NCBI GenBank assembly: GCA_024291935.2
Contig: CM044318.1
Coordinates: forward strand, 87,455,501 to 87,519,500
DNA from: Okapia johnstoni
Lineage: Eukaryota > Chordata > Mammalia > Artiodactyla > Giraffidae
DNA length: 64,000 bases
Reading direction: 5' to 3'
In this document: positions 1-38,102 of the stretch, piece after piece
Layout: each line of letters starts with the position of its first letter
Position numbering within the stretch: position 1 is the stretch's first letter
The notes under the pieces: generated by a model
What the model was told of the DNA's origin: nothing
Seen by the model: only the letters and a program-made list of their open reading frames with translations
The model's database searches: none
Position numbers and translations under genes: made by a program

Positions 1-105
1 CACCTTTGTAAATAGTCCCTGTTATTAAACTCCCCTCAGATTGCTCAATTTGAATGCACTGTTTCCTGCTGGGAAACATACCAGAACGGACCCTAGAAAA
101 CAGGA
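1..105 (+). repeat. LTR 3'-end-like fragment
   Basis: TTTGTAAATAGTCCCT, then TATTAAACTCCCCTCA and TTTCCTGCTGGGAA, resembles the 3' end of old mammalian ERVL-class LTRs. It is cut by the window edge. Confidence 0.35.
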
Positions 106-759
106 AACAAGCTCAAATAGGATTCCAATCAGAGTTGCTCACATATGTGGGGGAATCCATGAGTCCTCTTCCCAGCAGGAAGTGGAAAACCAGGTCATCC
201 CTGACCACAGGGCCATCAGACTGAGCCCTGGGGGGACACGGGACAAAGACCATGTGGAAGCAAGGATGTGGGGACCAGGTGCTGGGTGGCTGGGTTGCCT
301 GGTGACGGAACTGGCTCCCAAGGTCCTGGTGCCGCCCAGCTTCTGTGACTCCAGAGAGCAAGAACCAGGAGAGGAAAACGCGCCGTGGAGAACAGCAGCC
401 CCACGGCCGCTGGGAGGAACCCTTCCCACTGTTGTCATGGTACCAGGCATCAGCAGTCAGCGCTCAACCTCGTCAGACACCCGGCGTACCAGCTCCCAGG
501 GCTGCTGTGACAAAGGACCACAGACTCGTGGGTGAAAACAACATAGAGGTGTTTTCCCCCGGTTCTGGAGCCCAGAAGTCAGACATCAAGGTGTCAGCAG
601 GGTGGTCCCCTCTGGAGGTCCTGAGACATCTCTCCCAGCTCCTGGCGGCTCCTAGCATCTCACGGTCTACGGAGGCGTCGCTCCAAGCTCTACCTCCGTC
701 ATCACGTCACCTTTTCACCTGTGTCTTCTCCCCTTTTCTTCCCTCACAAGGACATTTGT

Positions 760-898
760 GGGACTTCCCTGGTGGTCCAAGGGCTAAGCCTCCGCAATCC
801 CAATGCAGAGGACCCAGGTTCGATCCCCGGTTGGGGAACTAGATCCCACATGCCGCAACTAAGACAGCCAGCACAGCTAAACAAATATATTTTTAAAA
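760..898 (+). repeat. CHR-type tRNA-derived SINE with perfect TSD
   Basis: It starts GGGACTTCCCTGGTGGTCC, has a B-box-like GGTTCGATCCC, and ends in T/A-rich sequence. The 12-bp direct repeats AAGGACATTTGT at 748-759 and 899-910 are identical and mark the insertion. Confidence 0.9.
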
Positions 899-945
899 AA
901 GGACATTTGTTATAGGACTTAGGACTCACCTTAATGTAGGATGAT

Positions 946-1149
946 TGTGTGGCATTAGTGGTAAAGAATCCACCTGTCAGTGCAAGAGACACTGGTTTGA
1001 TCCCTGGGTTGGAAAGATCCCCTGGGAAAGGACATGGCAACCCACTCCAGTATTCTTGCCTGGGAAATCCCATGGACAGAGGAGCCTGGCAGGCCACAGT
1101 CCATGGGGTCGCAAAGTCAGACACGACTGAGCATATGAACACATCAATA
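946..1149 (+). repeat. Bov-tA SINE
   Basis: The tRNA-like head (GGTAAAGAATCCACCTG, GATCCCTGGGTTGG) is followed by the Bov-A body (CAACCCACTCCAGTATTCTT, GTCGCAAAGTCAGACACGAC). The TSD TAGGATGAT flanks it at 937-945 and 1150-1158. Confidence 0.9.
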
Positions 1150-1266
1150 TAGGATGATACCATCTTGAGATCTTTAACTTAATTACCCTCCTTCCAAATA
1201 AGGTCATGTTCACAGGTTTTGAGTGGACATATCTTTTGGGGGGTGGCCACCACTAAACCCACTACA

Positions 1267-1850
1267 GTCCACTGCCTGGTCCCCACATCTAAGCCCACCC
1301 CACGTGCAGAATACATTCTCCACATCCCAGCATCCACAAAGTCTCACTGTTAGAGCTTCGACTCTGAGTCCAAAAATCTCGTCTAAATGTCATCAGCTCA
1401 GAAGTGCAAGACCCATCGTGTAACTCGGGTCTGGGTGAGACTCTAGGTTCAACCTAGCCTGATGCAGAGTTCTCCATTGGTGGACTTGTGACTCTAGAAA
1501 CAAGTTATCTGCTTCCAAAATGCAATGGTGGGACAAGCATAGGACAGACGTTTCCATTCCTAAAGGCAGACACTGAAACAAATCAAGAGCTCTCTGTTCC
1601 AATAAGTCCAGAGTTCAGCAGGGAACAGTCCACCCAATTTCAGGGCCTGAGAGGTTCTCCACAGCCTGATGCTCTGCCCTCAGCACCCACCTCATGGCCA
1701 CGCTTCCCTCTCCTTGAACGAGAATGTGTACTCACAGCTGGCTTGTCAAGGGTGAGGACCACATGGGGAGGAAGGATTCTGGGGGAGAACCCTCGCTTCT
1801 GAGGTCGTTCTATACAATTTCTCCTGAAATCTTTAAAAGAATGGGTCAAG
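1267..1850 (-). repeat. MaLR internal-region relic, antisense
   Basis: It adjoins the LTR and contains phrases typical of MaLR internal sequence on the antisense strand (GAGTCCAAAAATCTCGTCTA, AACAAGTTATCTGCTTCC). No intact retroviral frame remains. Confidence 0.5.
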
Positions 1851-3090
1851 CCAATTTTCTGCACCGTCTGGGTTTCTGTACTTGTCCCCAATCCTCTCCT
1901 CAAAGTGGATCTTCCCATCTCTGACTCCTTTTGGAGCTCCAATGCTAGAGCAAGCCTTGCAGCCCAAGGCCGGTCCTTTTCAGAGCCCTGGGAAGTATCG
2001 TCTGTGCAGGGGGGAGGCCACCTGCCCTGGAGGGGGAGCACCCGCAAGCACGCACACGAGAGATTTATCTCCACTGGGCAGCTGGGTGTTTGCCTTCCAA
2101 GTTCAGGGCTGGGGTAGGTCTCTGCAGACACCAGTCAGCATGTGCTTCGGAGGGCCTTGGCCACCCCTCAGCCAGACACCCAGCACTGGGGGGAGGGCCG
2201 GGGCCTGGAGCGGACAGCGGCTCACTGCGGGTGCTGGGCAGGTCCCACCTGGGACAGAGGTGCCTGCCAGGCACGGAGATGAGACCTCGGTGACACTGGG
2301 GGTCTGCTAGGCCCAGCACAGAGCATTCACGGGTGTCAGACCCAGACCGGGGACCAGCGGGTGTCACGGTTACAGCAGAGTTCTGATCAGATTGTAAGCC
2401 TGCTGGTTCTGTGGCCCTGGAAAGGCCCCTGGAGATAAACCACCTGTGTTTTCGTGTCTTGTTGTGGGGGGGGGTCCCAACTTCTTGTGTCCCCTTAGAC
2501 CTGCCTGGAGGGGGCAGGCGGCCGGAGGACAGGAGCAAAGCCGGCGTGAGTCCAGGCCCTCCGCCCGCCGCCCACCGGTGCCCAGCCCACTTCCCTGCTC
2601 TTGACACTGGGGTGACAACCCCACCTCCTCGAAGCACCAGATGCGCCCTTGCCTGTTTCTGGCCCCTCGGGCAGCACCCTTGCCTCTCACCATGATCTGG
2701 ACTCACAGCTGCCCTCCAAAGCCCCTCGTGGCCACCCCGCTCCACAGGTGAAGGAGAGAGGGCCTGGGAGGCAGATAACTGCCCGAGGTTCAGCCAGAGC
2801 GTGGGAAAGACCCCACCGACCTCCAAGAACGACCCCCAGGCCCAGGCGATGGCAGGAATGGGTGTCAGGACAAACCCCCCCCCCAGTAGACAGGCTGCAG
2901 ATGCTCAGCCCCGCCCCCTCCCCCACGGCAACCCTTCTCTCCTGGAACAGGACGCAGACAGAGCAGCACCCACAACACAGAAACAGGTAACAGCGAACCA
3001 GCACCCGGGGGCCGCCCACTTCACAAGCAGCCCCACCCTGGATGGAGGGAGCCCTGCTCTCTGACCGCCACTGCAGTCGTTCCTGGGGCC
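1851..3090. other. GC-rich intergenic stretch, nothing recognised
   Basis: No gene, repeat family or tandem array could be recognised. The open frames here are short, overlapping and GC-driven. Confidence 0.6.
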
Positions 3091-3094
3091 GTGG

Positions 3095-3400
3095 AAACAA
3101 AGACTGCAGAGCAGCAGCCAAATGACAGGGATTTATTTTCTCACGGTCTGAGGCTGGAAGTCCAGCATCAAGGGGTGAGCAGAGCTGGTTCCCTCCTGGC
3201 TTGCAGACTTCTTCCCGTGTCCTCGCGGGCCGTCCGTCTGCGTGACTGTGTCCTGATCTCCTCTTCCCGTAAGGACACAGTCACACCAGAGAAGGGCCGT
3301 TCCATGACCATGTTTAACACCGATCTCCTCTTTAAGCACCCTGTCTCCACGAAGTCACGTCTGAGGGCTCCGACTGGGGGACACAACCCAACCCTCAACA
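3095..3400 (-). repeat. Second MLT1-type LTR fragment, antisense
   Basis: GGGATTTATTTTCTCACGGT followed by TGAGGCTGGAAGTCCAGCAT, and later AAGGACACAGTCACACCAGA and GACACAACCCAACCC, follow the antisense MLT1 order. Confidence 0.6.
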
Positions 3401-4019
3401 CCAGCCACGTGCACCCTGTCTCCTGCTTTCCCAGCTCAGATCACAGGCCAACCTGACTCTTGGTTTTTGCCCTTTTAGAATCTTACCATTCACATTTACA
3501 ACTTATTTAGTTTTGCTTGTATAAAAAAACGTTTCGTACTCCATGGTCTCGGAATTTGCTTGTTCCCACCAAAAGCTGTTTCTAAGACCCATTCTCGTTG
3601 TGTGCAGCCAGCGCTGGTTCATTTCATGCCTTTCTCCTGCCTTGGCCTTTGGGGTCCTTTCCAGGTTTTGCTAAAGTGGGGGAGGCTGCTGTGAATACCC
3701 CCGCCCACGTGTCCTGAGGCATCTCTGTGAGACTCTGGCGGGGAACGTGGGGTCACTGTACGTGGGAGTCCAGCCGACACAGGCGAGCCGGTGCCTTCCC
3801 ACACGCCCCAAGGGCTGACAGGCCCCCTGACGGCAGAACGAGCCACAGGCCCGAACTCGGGGGCTTCCCAGCCTCTTCATTTTTGCCAGCTGAGCGAGGG
3901 TGAAGTGGTGTCTCATTCCGATAAAACTGCATTTCCCCGCTCGCTGGAGAAGTGGAGCATCTTTGTATAACTTGAGAAAGAAGTTTTCTGACAAGTACAC
4001 ACCTCCATATCTGCTCGTT

Positions 4020-4496
4020 TATTTTAATTAGTTTGGCTGCCCTGGGCCTTCGCCGCTGCACAAGGGCGCAGAGTGGGGGCCCCTCTCCAGTTGCGGAGCA
4101 CGAGCTCCTCACTGCGGCGGCGCCTTCTGCCGCAGAGCACAGGCTCTGGGTGCACGGCTCAGCGGTCGCGGCTTGCAGCGCCCGGGTTCAGCGGCTCCGA
4201 GGCATGTGGGATCGTCCCCCACCAGGGACAGAACCTGTGCCCCCCGCATTGGCAGGTGGATTATCCACAAGGGCTTTCCTTGTGGCTCAGCTGGTAAAGA
4301 ATCGGCCTGCAATGCGGGAGATCTGGGTTCGATCCCTGGGTTGGGAAGATCCCTTGGAGAAGGGAATGGCTACCCACTCCAGTATTGCGGCCTGGAGAAT
4401 TTCACGGACTGTACAGTCCACGGGGCCCCAAAGAGTCGGACACGACCGAGCGACTTGTACTTTGCACATTTATCCACTGCGCCATCAAGGAAGTCC
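4020..4496 (-). repeat. CHR SINE, antisense, carrying a nested Bov-tA
   Basis: It starts TTAGTTTGGCTGCCCTGGGC and continues through GCATGTGGGATCGTCCCCCA; its tRNA-like head reappears after the insertion as CACTGCGCCATCAAGGAAG. The Bov-tA occupies 4269-4469. Confidence 0.8.
4269..4469 (+). repeat. Bov-tA SINE nested in CHR SINE
   Basis: It has the canonical head (GGTAAAGAATCGGCCTGCAA) and body (TACCCACTCCAGTATTGC). Direct repeats TTATCCAC at 4261-4268 and 4470-4477 prove insertion into the older SINE. Confidence 0.92.
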
Positions 4497-4850
4497 TCTT
4501 TTTATACCTTTATTGGCCGTTTTTCCCCCTCTACTGGGAATTGTTGGCTCATATATTTTGCCTGTTAATCTAAATGTAACTATTATCTTAATCTTTTAAA
4601 CTTTGAATTGTACTTCTTTATGTGTTCTGCATGTAAAGTAGGTTATACACTGTGGAACTAATTTTTATCTGATATAACAATTGGCAATATCTTCTCTTGT
4701 TTGGGGCTCAATTTTGAATTTTCTTCATGATGTCTTTCAGAAAAACAAGAGTACTTTTAATGTAGTGAATTTATCAACATTTGTTTTTACGGTTACTGCT
4801 TTTATATTCTGTTTAAGAAATCCTTTCTGAGCCTAAGAGCAAAATTCACC

Positions 4851-5206
4851 CATATTTTCTTCTAAGAACGCACAGAATAAACTCTAGGATTGGCGTACAG
4901 CATGCATGTAGAAAGTTTCCCTCACTCCGGTGTTCGTGGACGGGTTGGTCTGAATGACCTCGCCTGCTATGACCACAGCAGAAACCCAAAGCCATCTTTT
5001 GTTAAAACTGCTGTTGAAACTCTTCACGGCTCCAGTACCGACACTTTCGGCCACCTGCTCATCAGCTAGGCAGCCCTTTCTTCACGTTTCATAGGTGCTG
5101 AGTGGGCTCTGTGATGTGACAGCGAGGCTGCGCTGAACTACTTCTCCAGAATTCCTTTTCCGGCAGGTTTCCTAACTTGGCTCTTGGCATGAGATTTGGG
5201 AGGTAG
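4851..5206. other. Unassigned intergenic sequence
   Basis: No gene or clear repeat is seen between the L1 relic and the BovB. Confidence 0.5.
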
Positions 5207-6383
5207 TAGGGCAGAGGAACCAGAGATCAGATTGCCAACATTCCATGGATCATCGAAAAAGCAAGAGATTTCCAGAAGAACATCTATTTCTGCTTTATTG
5301 ACTATGTCAAAGCCTTTGACTGTGTGGATCACAATAAGCTGGAAAATTGTGAAAGAGATGGGAATACCAGACCATCTGACCTGTCTCTTGAGAAACCTGT
5401 GTGCAGGTCAGGAAGCAACAGTTAGAACTGGACATGGAACAACAGACTGGTTCCAAATAGGAAAAGGAGTATGTCAAGGCTGTATACTGTCACCCTGCTT
5501 ATTTAACTTATATGAAGAGTACATCATGAGAAACGCTGGGCTGGAAGAAACACAAGCTGGAATCAAGATTGCCGGGAGAAATATCAATAACCTCAGATAT
5601 GCAGATGACACCACCTTTATGGCAGAAAGCGAAGAAGAACTAAAGAGCCTCTTGATGAGTGAAAGAAGAGAGTGAAAAAGCTGCCTTAAAGCTCAACGTT
5701 CAGAAAACTAAGATCATGGCATCCGATCCCATCACTTCATGGCAAATAGAAGGGGAAACAGTGGAAACAGTGTCAGACTTTATTTTTTGGGGCTCCAAAA
5801 TCACTGCTGATGGTGATTGCAACCATGAAATTAAAAGACACTTACTCCTTGGAAGGAAGGTTAGGACCAACCTAGACAGCATATTTAAAAGCAGAGACAT
5901 TACTTTGCCAACAAAAGTCCGTCTAGTTAAGGCTATGGTTTTTCCAGTGGTCATGTATGGATGTGAGAGTTGGACTATAAAGAAAGCTGAGCGCTGAAGA
6001 ACTGATGCTTTTGAACTGTGGTGTTGGAGAAGGCTCTTGAGAGTCCCTTGGACTGCAAGGAGATCCAACCAGTCCATCCTAAAGGAGATCAGTCCTGGGT
6101 GTTCATTGGAAGGACTGATGATGAAGCTGAAACTCCAATACTTTGGCCACCTCATGCGAAGAGCTGACTGATTGGAAAAGACCCTGATGCTGGGAAGGAT
6201 TGGGGGTGGGAGGAGAAGGGGACAACAGAGGATGAGATGGTTGGATGGCATTACTGACTCAATGGACACGGGTTTGGGTAAACTCCGGGAGTTGGTGATG
6301 GACAGGGAGGCCTGGCGTGCTGCGGTTCAATGGGTCGCAGGGAGTCGGACACGACTGAGCGACTGACCTGAGCTGAACTGAGG
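5207..6383 (+). mobile_element. BovB (RTE) LINE, 5'-truncated
   Basis: It starts GGGCAGAGGAACCAGAGATC and ends GTCGGACACGACTGAGCGAC plus degenerate CTGAA units. The reverse-transcriptase palm is readable (NNLRYADDTTFMAESEEE, with YADD as catalytic motif), but the frame shifts near 5660 and stops at 5995-5997, so it is not functional. A short SINE-end-like piece follows at 6386-6425. Confidence 0.92.
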
Positions 6384-6429
6384 GGAGCAAGAGCAGACAT
6401 GACTCGGCTACTGAACAACAACCAGGAGC

Positions 6430-6879
6430 AGAGGCGGCAGCTGCACTGCTCTGATACTCGGAGTGTCAGGGCAGGGGCCCAGATGTGGCTGTGTCGGGCA
6501 GGGGGCCGGCAGCTTCCAGAGACCCTCCGAGCAGGCCCGCGACTACAGAGGTCAGCTCCCTTAATGACGTCACCCCCGGTGGCCCTGCGCCGGGCGGGCA
6601 CAGGTGCCAGGCGCGCAGACCTTTCTACCTGGGCGCTAGGGGAGGATCCCCAGCCCGAGACAAACCCTGACGGGCTTCATTTCCCTCCTGATGACGGGCC
6701 TAGGTGTCCGAAGCCATTCCAGCCGGATCTTTGGGGCAGTTCCTGGGGGGGCTACCTTGTCCTCCTGGGCGCTGGCTGTCGGGCTGACGACTGCACCCGG
6801 GACCGCCATCCTGTGACCCCAGGAGGGAGGACGGTTGCCTGCCGCAGGCAGGGAGGTCAGGCAGGGAGGGCGTCCAGGA
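6430..6879. other. Unassigned upstream flank of the LRRC27 CpG island
   Basis: Moderately GC-rich. No exon or repeat recognised. Confidence 0.5.
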
Positions 6880-7103
6880 CCCGGACGCCGGGGGCTCCAC
6901 CTGCAAAGCCAGCCTTCCCGTGCGTGCGATCGGCCGCTCCCCGCGGCCCCGTCCCTCCCGCAGCATCGGGAACGACCCACCTCCGTCCGCGTCACCGGCC
7001 GCCCAGCAGAGCAGGGCGCGGGCGGCAGGCGCGGCGGAACCCTTCCGTCCAGGCCCCCGCGCGCGCGCAGGCGCAGCACCGTCCTCACGCGCCCTCCGCG
7101 CCG

Positions 7104-7113
7104 TTTGGCGCCC
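7104..7113 (+). promoter_or_regulatory. E2F site match
   Basis: TTTGGCGCCC matches the E2F consensus TTTSGCGC and lies 23 bp before the X-box match, inside the CpG island. Confidence 0.5.
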
Positions 7114-7135
7114 GCGGGCCGCCGTACGGCCGGGC

Positions 7136-7149
7136 GTCTCCATGGCGAC
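7136..7149 (+). promoter_or_regulatory. RFX X-box match
   Basis: GTCTCCATGGCGAC fits the X-box consensus RYYNYY-N(1-3)-RRNRAC at every position with a 2-bp spacer. It sits in the LRRC27 CpG island. RFX factors bind such sites in promoters of ciliary and spermatogenic genes. Confidence 0.55.
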
Positions 7150-7398
7150 CGCGTGCCCCGCGGCCTCCATTGTTCCGCTGGGCCCCGCGCGCCCGGGCGG
7201 GCGGGCGAGGACGGGCTGTGGGCCGGCACGGGGACCATCGGGAGCGGCTGGGGGCGCCGGGTGGCGCGCCCGCTCCGTGGGGACGCTGCCTCCAGCCCCC
7301 GCGCGGCCCGCCCGCCCGCCCGCTCGCGGTCCTGGGCCTGGCTCTTGGTTCAGAGGTTTTGCGGAGGTTGGAGCTGCGCGGGGAGGCCCAGGAATTAA

Positions 7399-34745
<27,347 letters not shown>

Positions 34746-34902
34746 GAATCTGAACACGTTCGCAGACACTACAGACAGCATCTTCTCACCTGGAAGACGG
34801 CCCGTGGCTCGCACCCTCCCAGGGGCGCCCCATTGCGCAGAGCCTGGTCTGTGTCTCCATCTCTCCATCCACACGTTCTGAGCCTGCCGGGGTCTGAGCT
34901 GC

Positions 34903-34908
34903 ATTAAA
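34903..34908 (+). terminator. LRRC27: LRRC27 poly(A) signal ATTAAA
   Basis: ATTAAA lies about 160 nt after the LRRC27 stop, followed by a GT-containing stretch (ACGTGGTGACAG). This gives a short 3' UTR of roughly 180 nt. No better hexamer is seen before the next repeat block. Confidence 0.75.
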
Positions 34909-34929
34909 GGAGAACGTGGTGACAGCACA

Positions 34930-35285
34930 GGCGGCTCGGTTTCCATCGCGGCGGGTCAGGCGGAAGGCGGTGTAGGCACCTGCGCCTCCCTCCCCTCTGG
35001 GGCCCCTCCCACCTCCCCTGGGGGGCCCCCACCTCCCCCGGGGGCCCCACCTCCCTTCAGCCCCCCACCCTCCCCTCGGGGTCCCCGACTCCGCTGGGGC
35101 CCCTGCACCCTGCTCACAGCAAGCCTGGAGATTCCATGACTGACTGACTGCAGTGCCCTCCTCCTGCCTGGCTGTGTTGCCCCTCCCCCCAGGGGATGCC
35201 CCCTGCCCCCCAGACCCGTCCCAGACCCACGGGGAGCCCGGTCACTCAGAGTCACTCGACTTAGCCTCTTGCGCTGAACATGTGA
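34930..35285. other. Intergenic, C-rich patch 34975-35060
   Basis: Short repeated CACCTCCCCTGGGGG-type phrases; otherwise nothing recognised. Confidence 0.5.
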
Positions 35286-35289
35286 TGAC

Positions 35290-35690
35290 ATGAGATGAGG
35301 GTTTGATCTGCAAAACACCTTTGATTCGAATTAACAGATACAGGATGACTCAGATTCTCAGTTTCTTTTTGTATCAATTTTGGTAGATCTGTTTCTCAGT
35401 GACTTTTTTCATTTCATCCAAGTTGTCTGGCTTATCAGCATAAAATTCTTTGTAATCTCATTCTGTGTTTTCTCAGTCGCTGAGGCCTTGTAATGTGTCC
35501 CCTCTCACTGTTGATGTGGCTCTGTCCTCCTTAATTTCGCTAGGGATGCGTCACTTCTGCTAGTCCTTTAACAACCACCGTTGGCTTTGTTGAGCTGCTC
35601 CTGTGTTTTCTGTATCACTGGTTCCTGTTCTCCTTTCCTCTGCTTTCTTTGGGTTTGCTTCGTGCTTGGAGGAAACTTTCCCCCTTTCAA
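35290..35690 (-). repeat. L1-like LINE, antisense
   Basis: TCATTTCATCCAAGTTGTCT, then TATCAGCATAAAATTCTTTG and GCTTTCTTTGGGTTTGCTTC, follows antisense L1 ORF2. Confidence 0.6.
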
Positions 35691-35869
35691 TGCATGTGTC
35701 AGAAAGGAAGAAACATGTAAAGTCCATACCCTGGGCGCCCAGCTCAAGAAGCTAGATGTGTCAGTTACTTGCTGCTATGTAACAGGTTACTGCAAGACAA
35801 AGCAGCTGAAAAAGTAGGTAAATACTAATAAATAATTATAGTGTGTGTTATTATATAGTATGTAACATC

Positions 35870-36188
35870 TGAGAAGACTCTTGAGGTCCCTTGGACTGCA
35901 AGGAGATCAAACCAATCAGTCCTAAAGGAAATCAACCCTGAATGAAATTCATTAGAGGGACTGATGCTGAAGCTCCAATACTTTGGTCACCTGATGTAAA
36001 GAGCCAACTCATTGGAAAAGACCCTGATGCTGGGGAAGATTGAAGGTGGGAGAAGGGGACGACAGAGGATGAGATGGTTGGATGGCATCACTGACTCAAT
36101 GGACTTGAGTGTGAGCAAACTCTGGGAGACAGTGAAGGACAGGGAAGCCTGGTGTACTGCAGGGTCCCAAAGACTGAACAACAACAAA
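35870..36188 (+). mobile_element. BovB 3' fragment
   Basis: GAGAAGACTCTTGAGGTCCC through GGATGAGATGGTTGGATGGC to CCCAAAGACTGAACAACAAC. Several small deletions. Confidence 0.88.
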
Positions 36189-36439
36189 TGTAACACATGA
36201 TTATATTAATGTCATGTAATGATAATAAACATCTATTCTCTCTCCCAGGTTCTGAGGGTCGGGGTTGGGAGCCGCTGGGCTGCTGTTTCTGGTTCACTCC
36301 GGCCGTGGGAGGGCCCGTGGGGTCTGAAGGCTGGGGTGGAGGGTCTAGCCTGCTGTGAGCCCAGTCCTGTGACGTGTATGAAGACGGGCTTTACAGCTGC
36401 CACATAACTTCTGTTGGGCAATGTTCCGTGTGAGTCAGT

Positions 36440-36930
36440 AAGAATCCGCTTGGCGGCTGTTGGATGTGGTGTGTGCGTGTGACGTCGTCCCCTGCATCTT
36501 CAGGCTCTGTTCATCTCGCCCTGTCTGCTGGGCACCACTTCCAGCCACGGCGGTGGACTTGTCTGTATCTCTCTTTAGCTGTGTCAGCTGCTGCTGTGTG
36601 TAGTCTGGAACTATGCTATTAGATGCCTGCCCATTTAGGATTGTTTTGTCTTCCTGTTGAATTAAACTTTTCATCAATATGAAATATGTCTTAATTTCTT
36701 GTTTCACACTTCCTGCCTTAAGGTCCCTTGTGCCTGTTATTAATGCAGGGACCACCACGGTGCTGGTTAGTGTTGATATCCCTTCACCCAGTCTTTCTGT
36801 GTCTTTGTATGTAGAGAGTGTCTCAGGTGAACATCTTGTGTTGGGCCTTTGTTTCTCCTGACAATCTGTCCTCTAATTAGAGTGTTTGATCCCTTACGGT
36901 CATCTGGGTGATTTTAAGTCTCCCATGTTG
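36440..36930 (-). repeat. L1 ORF2 fragment, antisense
   Basis: TGCCCATTTAGGATTGTTTT, AAACTTTTCATCAATATGAA and TGACAATCTGTCCTCTAATT follow the antisense L1 ORF2 order. Cut by the BovB piece that follows. Confidence 0.65.
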
Positions 36931-37202
36931 ATATTCATTGGAAGAACTGATGCTGAAGCTGAAACTCCAATACTTTGGCCACCTGATGCAAAGAGCTGAC
37001 TCACTGGAAAAGACCCTGATGCTGGGAAAGATTGAAGCGGGGAGGAGAAGGGGACGACAGAGGATGAGACAGTTGGATGGCATCACCGACTCAATGGACA
37101 TGAGTTTGGGTAAACTCCAGGAGTTGGTGATGGACAGGGAGGCCTGGCGTGCTGCAGTCCATGGGGTCACAAAGAGTCGGACACGACTGAGCGACTGAAC
37201 AG
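36931..37202 (+). mobile_element. BovB 3' end
   Basis: ATTCATTGGAAGAACTGATG to GAGTCGGACACGACTGAGCG. Confidence 0.92.
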
Positions 37203-37303
37203 CAACATGTTACTATTTGTTTTATGAGTCTCGTGTTTTTGTTCCTTTATTCTTCCTTTGCTGCTCTCTGATGTTAAAAAAAATTTTAATTTAAAATTAT
37301 TTT

Positions 37304-37560
37304 GGGGCTTCCCTAGTGGCTCAGTGGGAAAGAATCTGCCTGCCAATGCAGGAGACATGGGTGCCATCCCTGGTCCGGGCAGATTCTCTCTGCATCGGAG
37401 CAACTGACCGCACGGGCAGCAGCTATGGAGCCCGAACTGCCAAGCCCGTGGCCCCAGAGCTGAGCCCCAGGACGAGGAGCCTCGGCCCCACAGCTAGAGA
37501 AAACCCACACAGCCAAATGGAACTAAACAGAAATTATAAAAAGTACACGTCATACAAAGA
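37304..37560 (+). repeat. CHR SINE, sense
   Basis: GGGGCTTCCCTAGTGGCTCA, AATCTGCCTGCCAATGCAGG, then a diverged body and an A-rich tail. Confidence 0.8.
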
Positions 37561-37689
37561 AGAAAGCAGAACTTCATGAAGCAGAAAACAGAGCAGCAGT
37601 AAAACAAGTTTTTAAACCGATTGTTTTAAAAAAATCTTTGATGTGGACCATTTTTTTAGTCTTTATTGAATGTTTGTTACAATGTTGCT

Positions 37690-37820
37690 TCTGACTTATG
37701 TTTTGATTTTTTTGGCCCCAGAAGCATGTGAGATCTTAGCTCTTTGACCAGGGATCGAACCCGCACCCCCTCCATTGCAAGGCGAAGTCTGAACCACTGG
37801 ACCACCAGGGAAATCCCTAA
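37690..37820 (-). repeat. CHR SINE fragment, antisense
   Basis: ACCAGGGATCGAACCCGCAC and GAACCACTGGACCACCAGGG at the right end. Confidence 0.85.
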
Positions 37821-38102
37821 AACAATGTTTAATTGTTTTAAAAGTTTTATCTGGGGAAGCAGAGAGGGAAGGGAAGGGAAACTGTGGGGTCGGGGGACAC
37901 GGAAGAAAACACGCGTCTAATCTTCCAAAATGAAGAGAGAAGGTAAAGTATCAGTAACTCTTAACAGGACGCAGAGCACAGGGGACGTCAGAGGAGCAGC
38001 GAGAAGGGCGGAGGGAACCGCCAACCAGCAGGACAGACAGGTACAAAGATGGAAGCCTATCAGCCATCACGCTGAACTTTTTGGGGGGCATCAGCATCAC
38101 AG

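Larger units (their letters stand above)
497..1266 (-). repeat. MaLR (MLT1-type) LTR, antisense, interrupted by two SINEs
   Basis: The antisense LTR signature is seen in order: GCTGCTGTGACAAAGGACCA near the start, GTTCTGGAGCCCAGAAGTC, TCCGTCATCACGTCACC, then past the insertions TTCCAAATAAGGTCATGTTC and ATCTTTTGGGGGGTGGCC. A CHR SINE (760-898) and a Bov-tA (946-1149) split it, so it predates both. It is an old non-coding relic. Confidence 0.7.
3480..4850 (-). repeat. Old L1 LINE fragment, antisense, interrupted by CHR SINE
   Basis: The segment 3480-4019 has GTGAAGTGGTGTCTCATTCC, the antisense L1 3'-region phrase. The segment 4497-4850 has TTTATCAACATTTGTTTTTA and CTGTTTAAGAAATCCTTTCT. The SINE nest at 4020-4496 lies between them. 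Confidence 0.65.

Noticed and set aside
1..6900. Coding exons of STK32C expected upstream by synteny
   Set aside because: No kinase-domain or other STK32C-like segment could be found on the minus strand; its nearest exon may lie outside the window or be non-coding.
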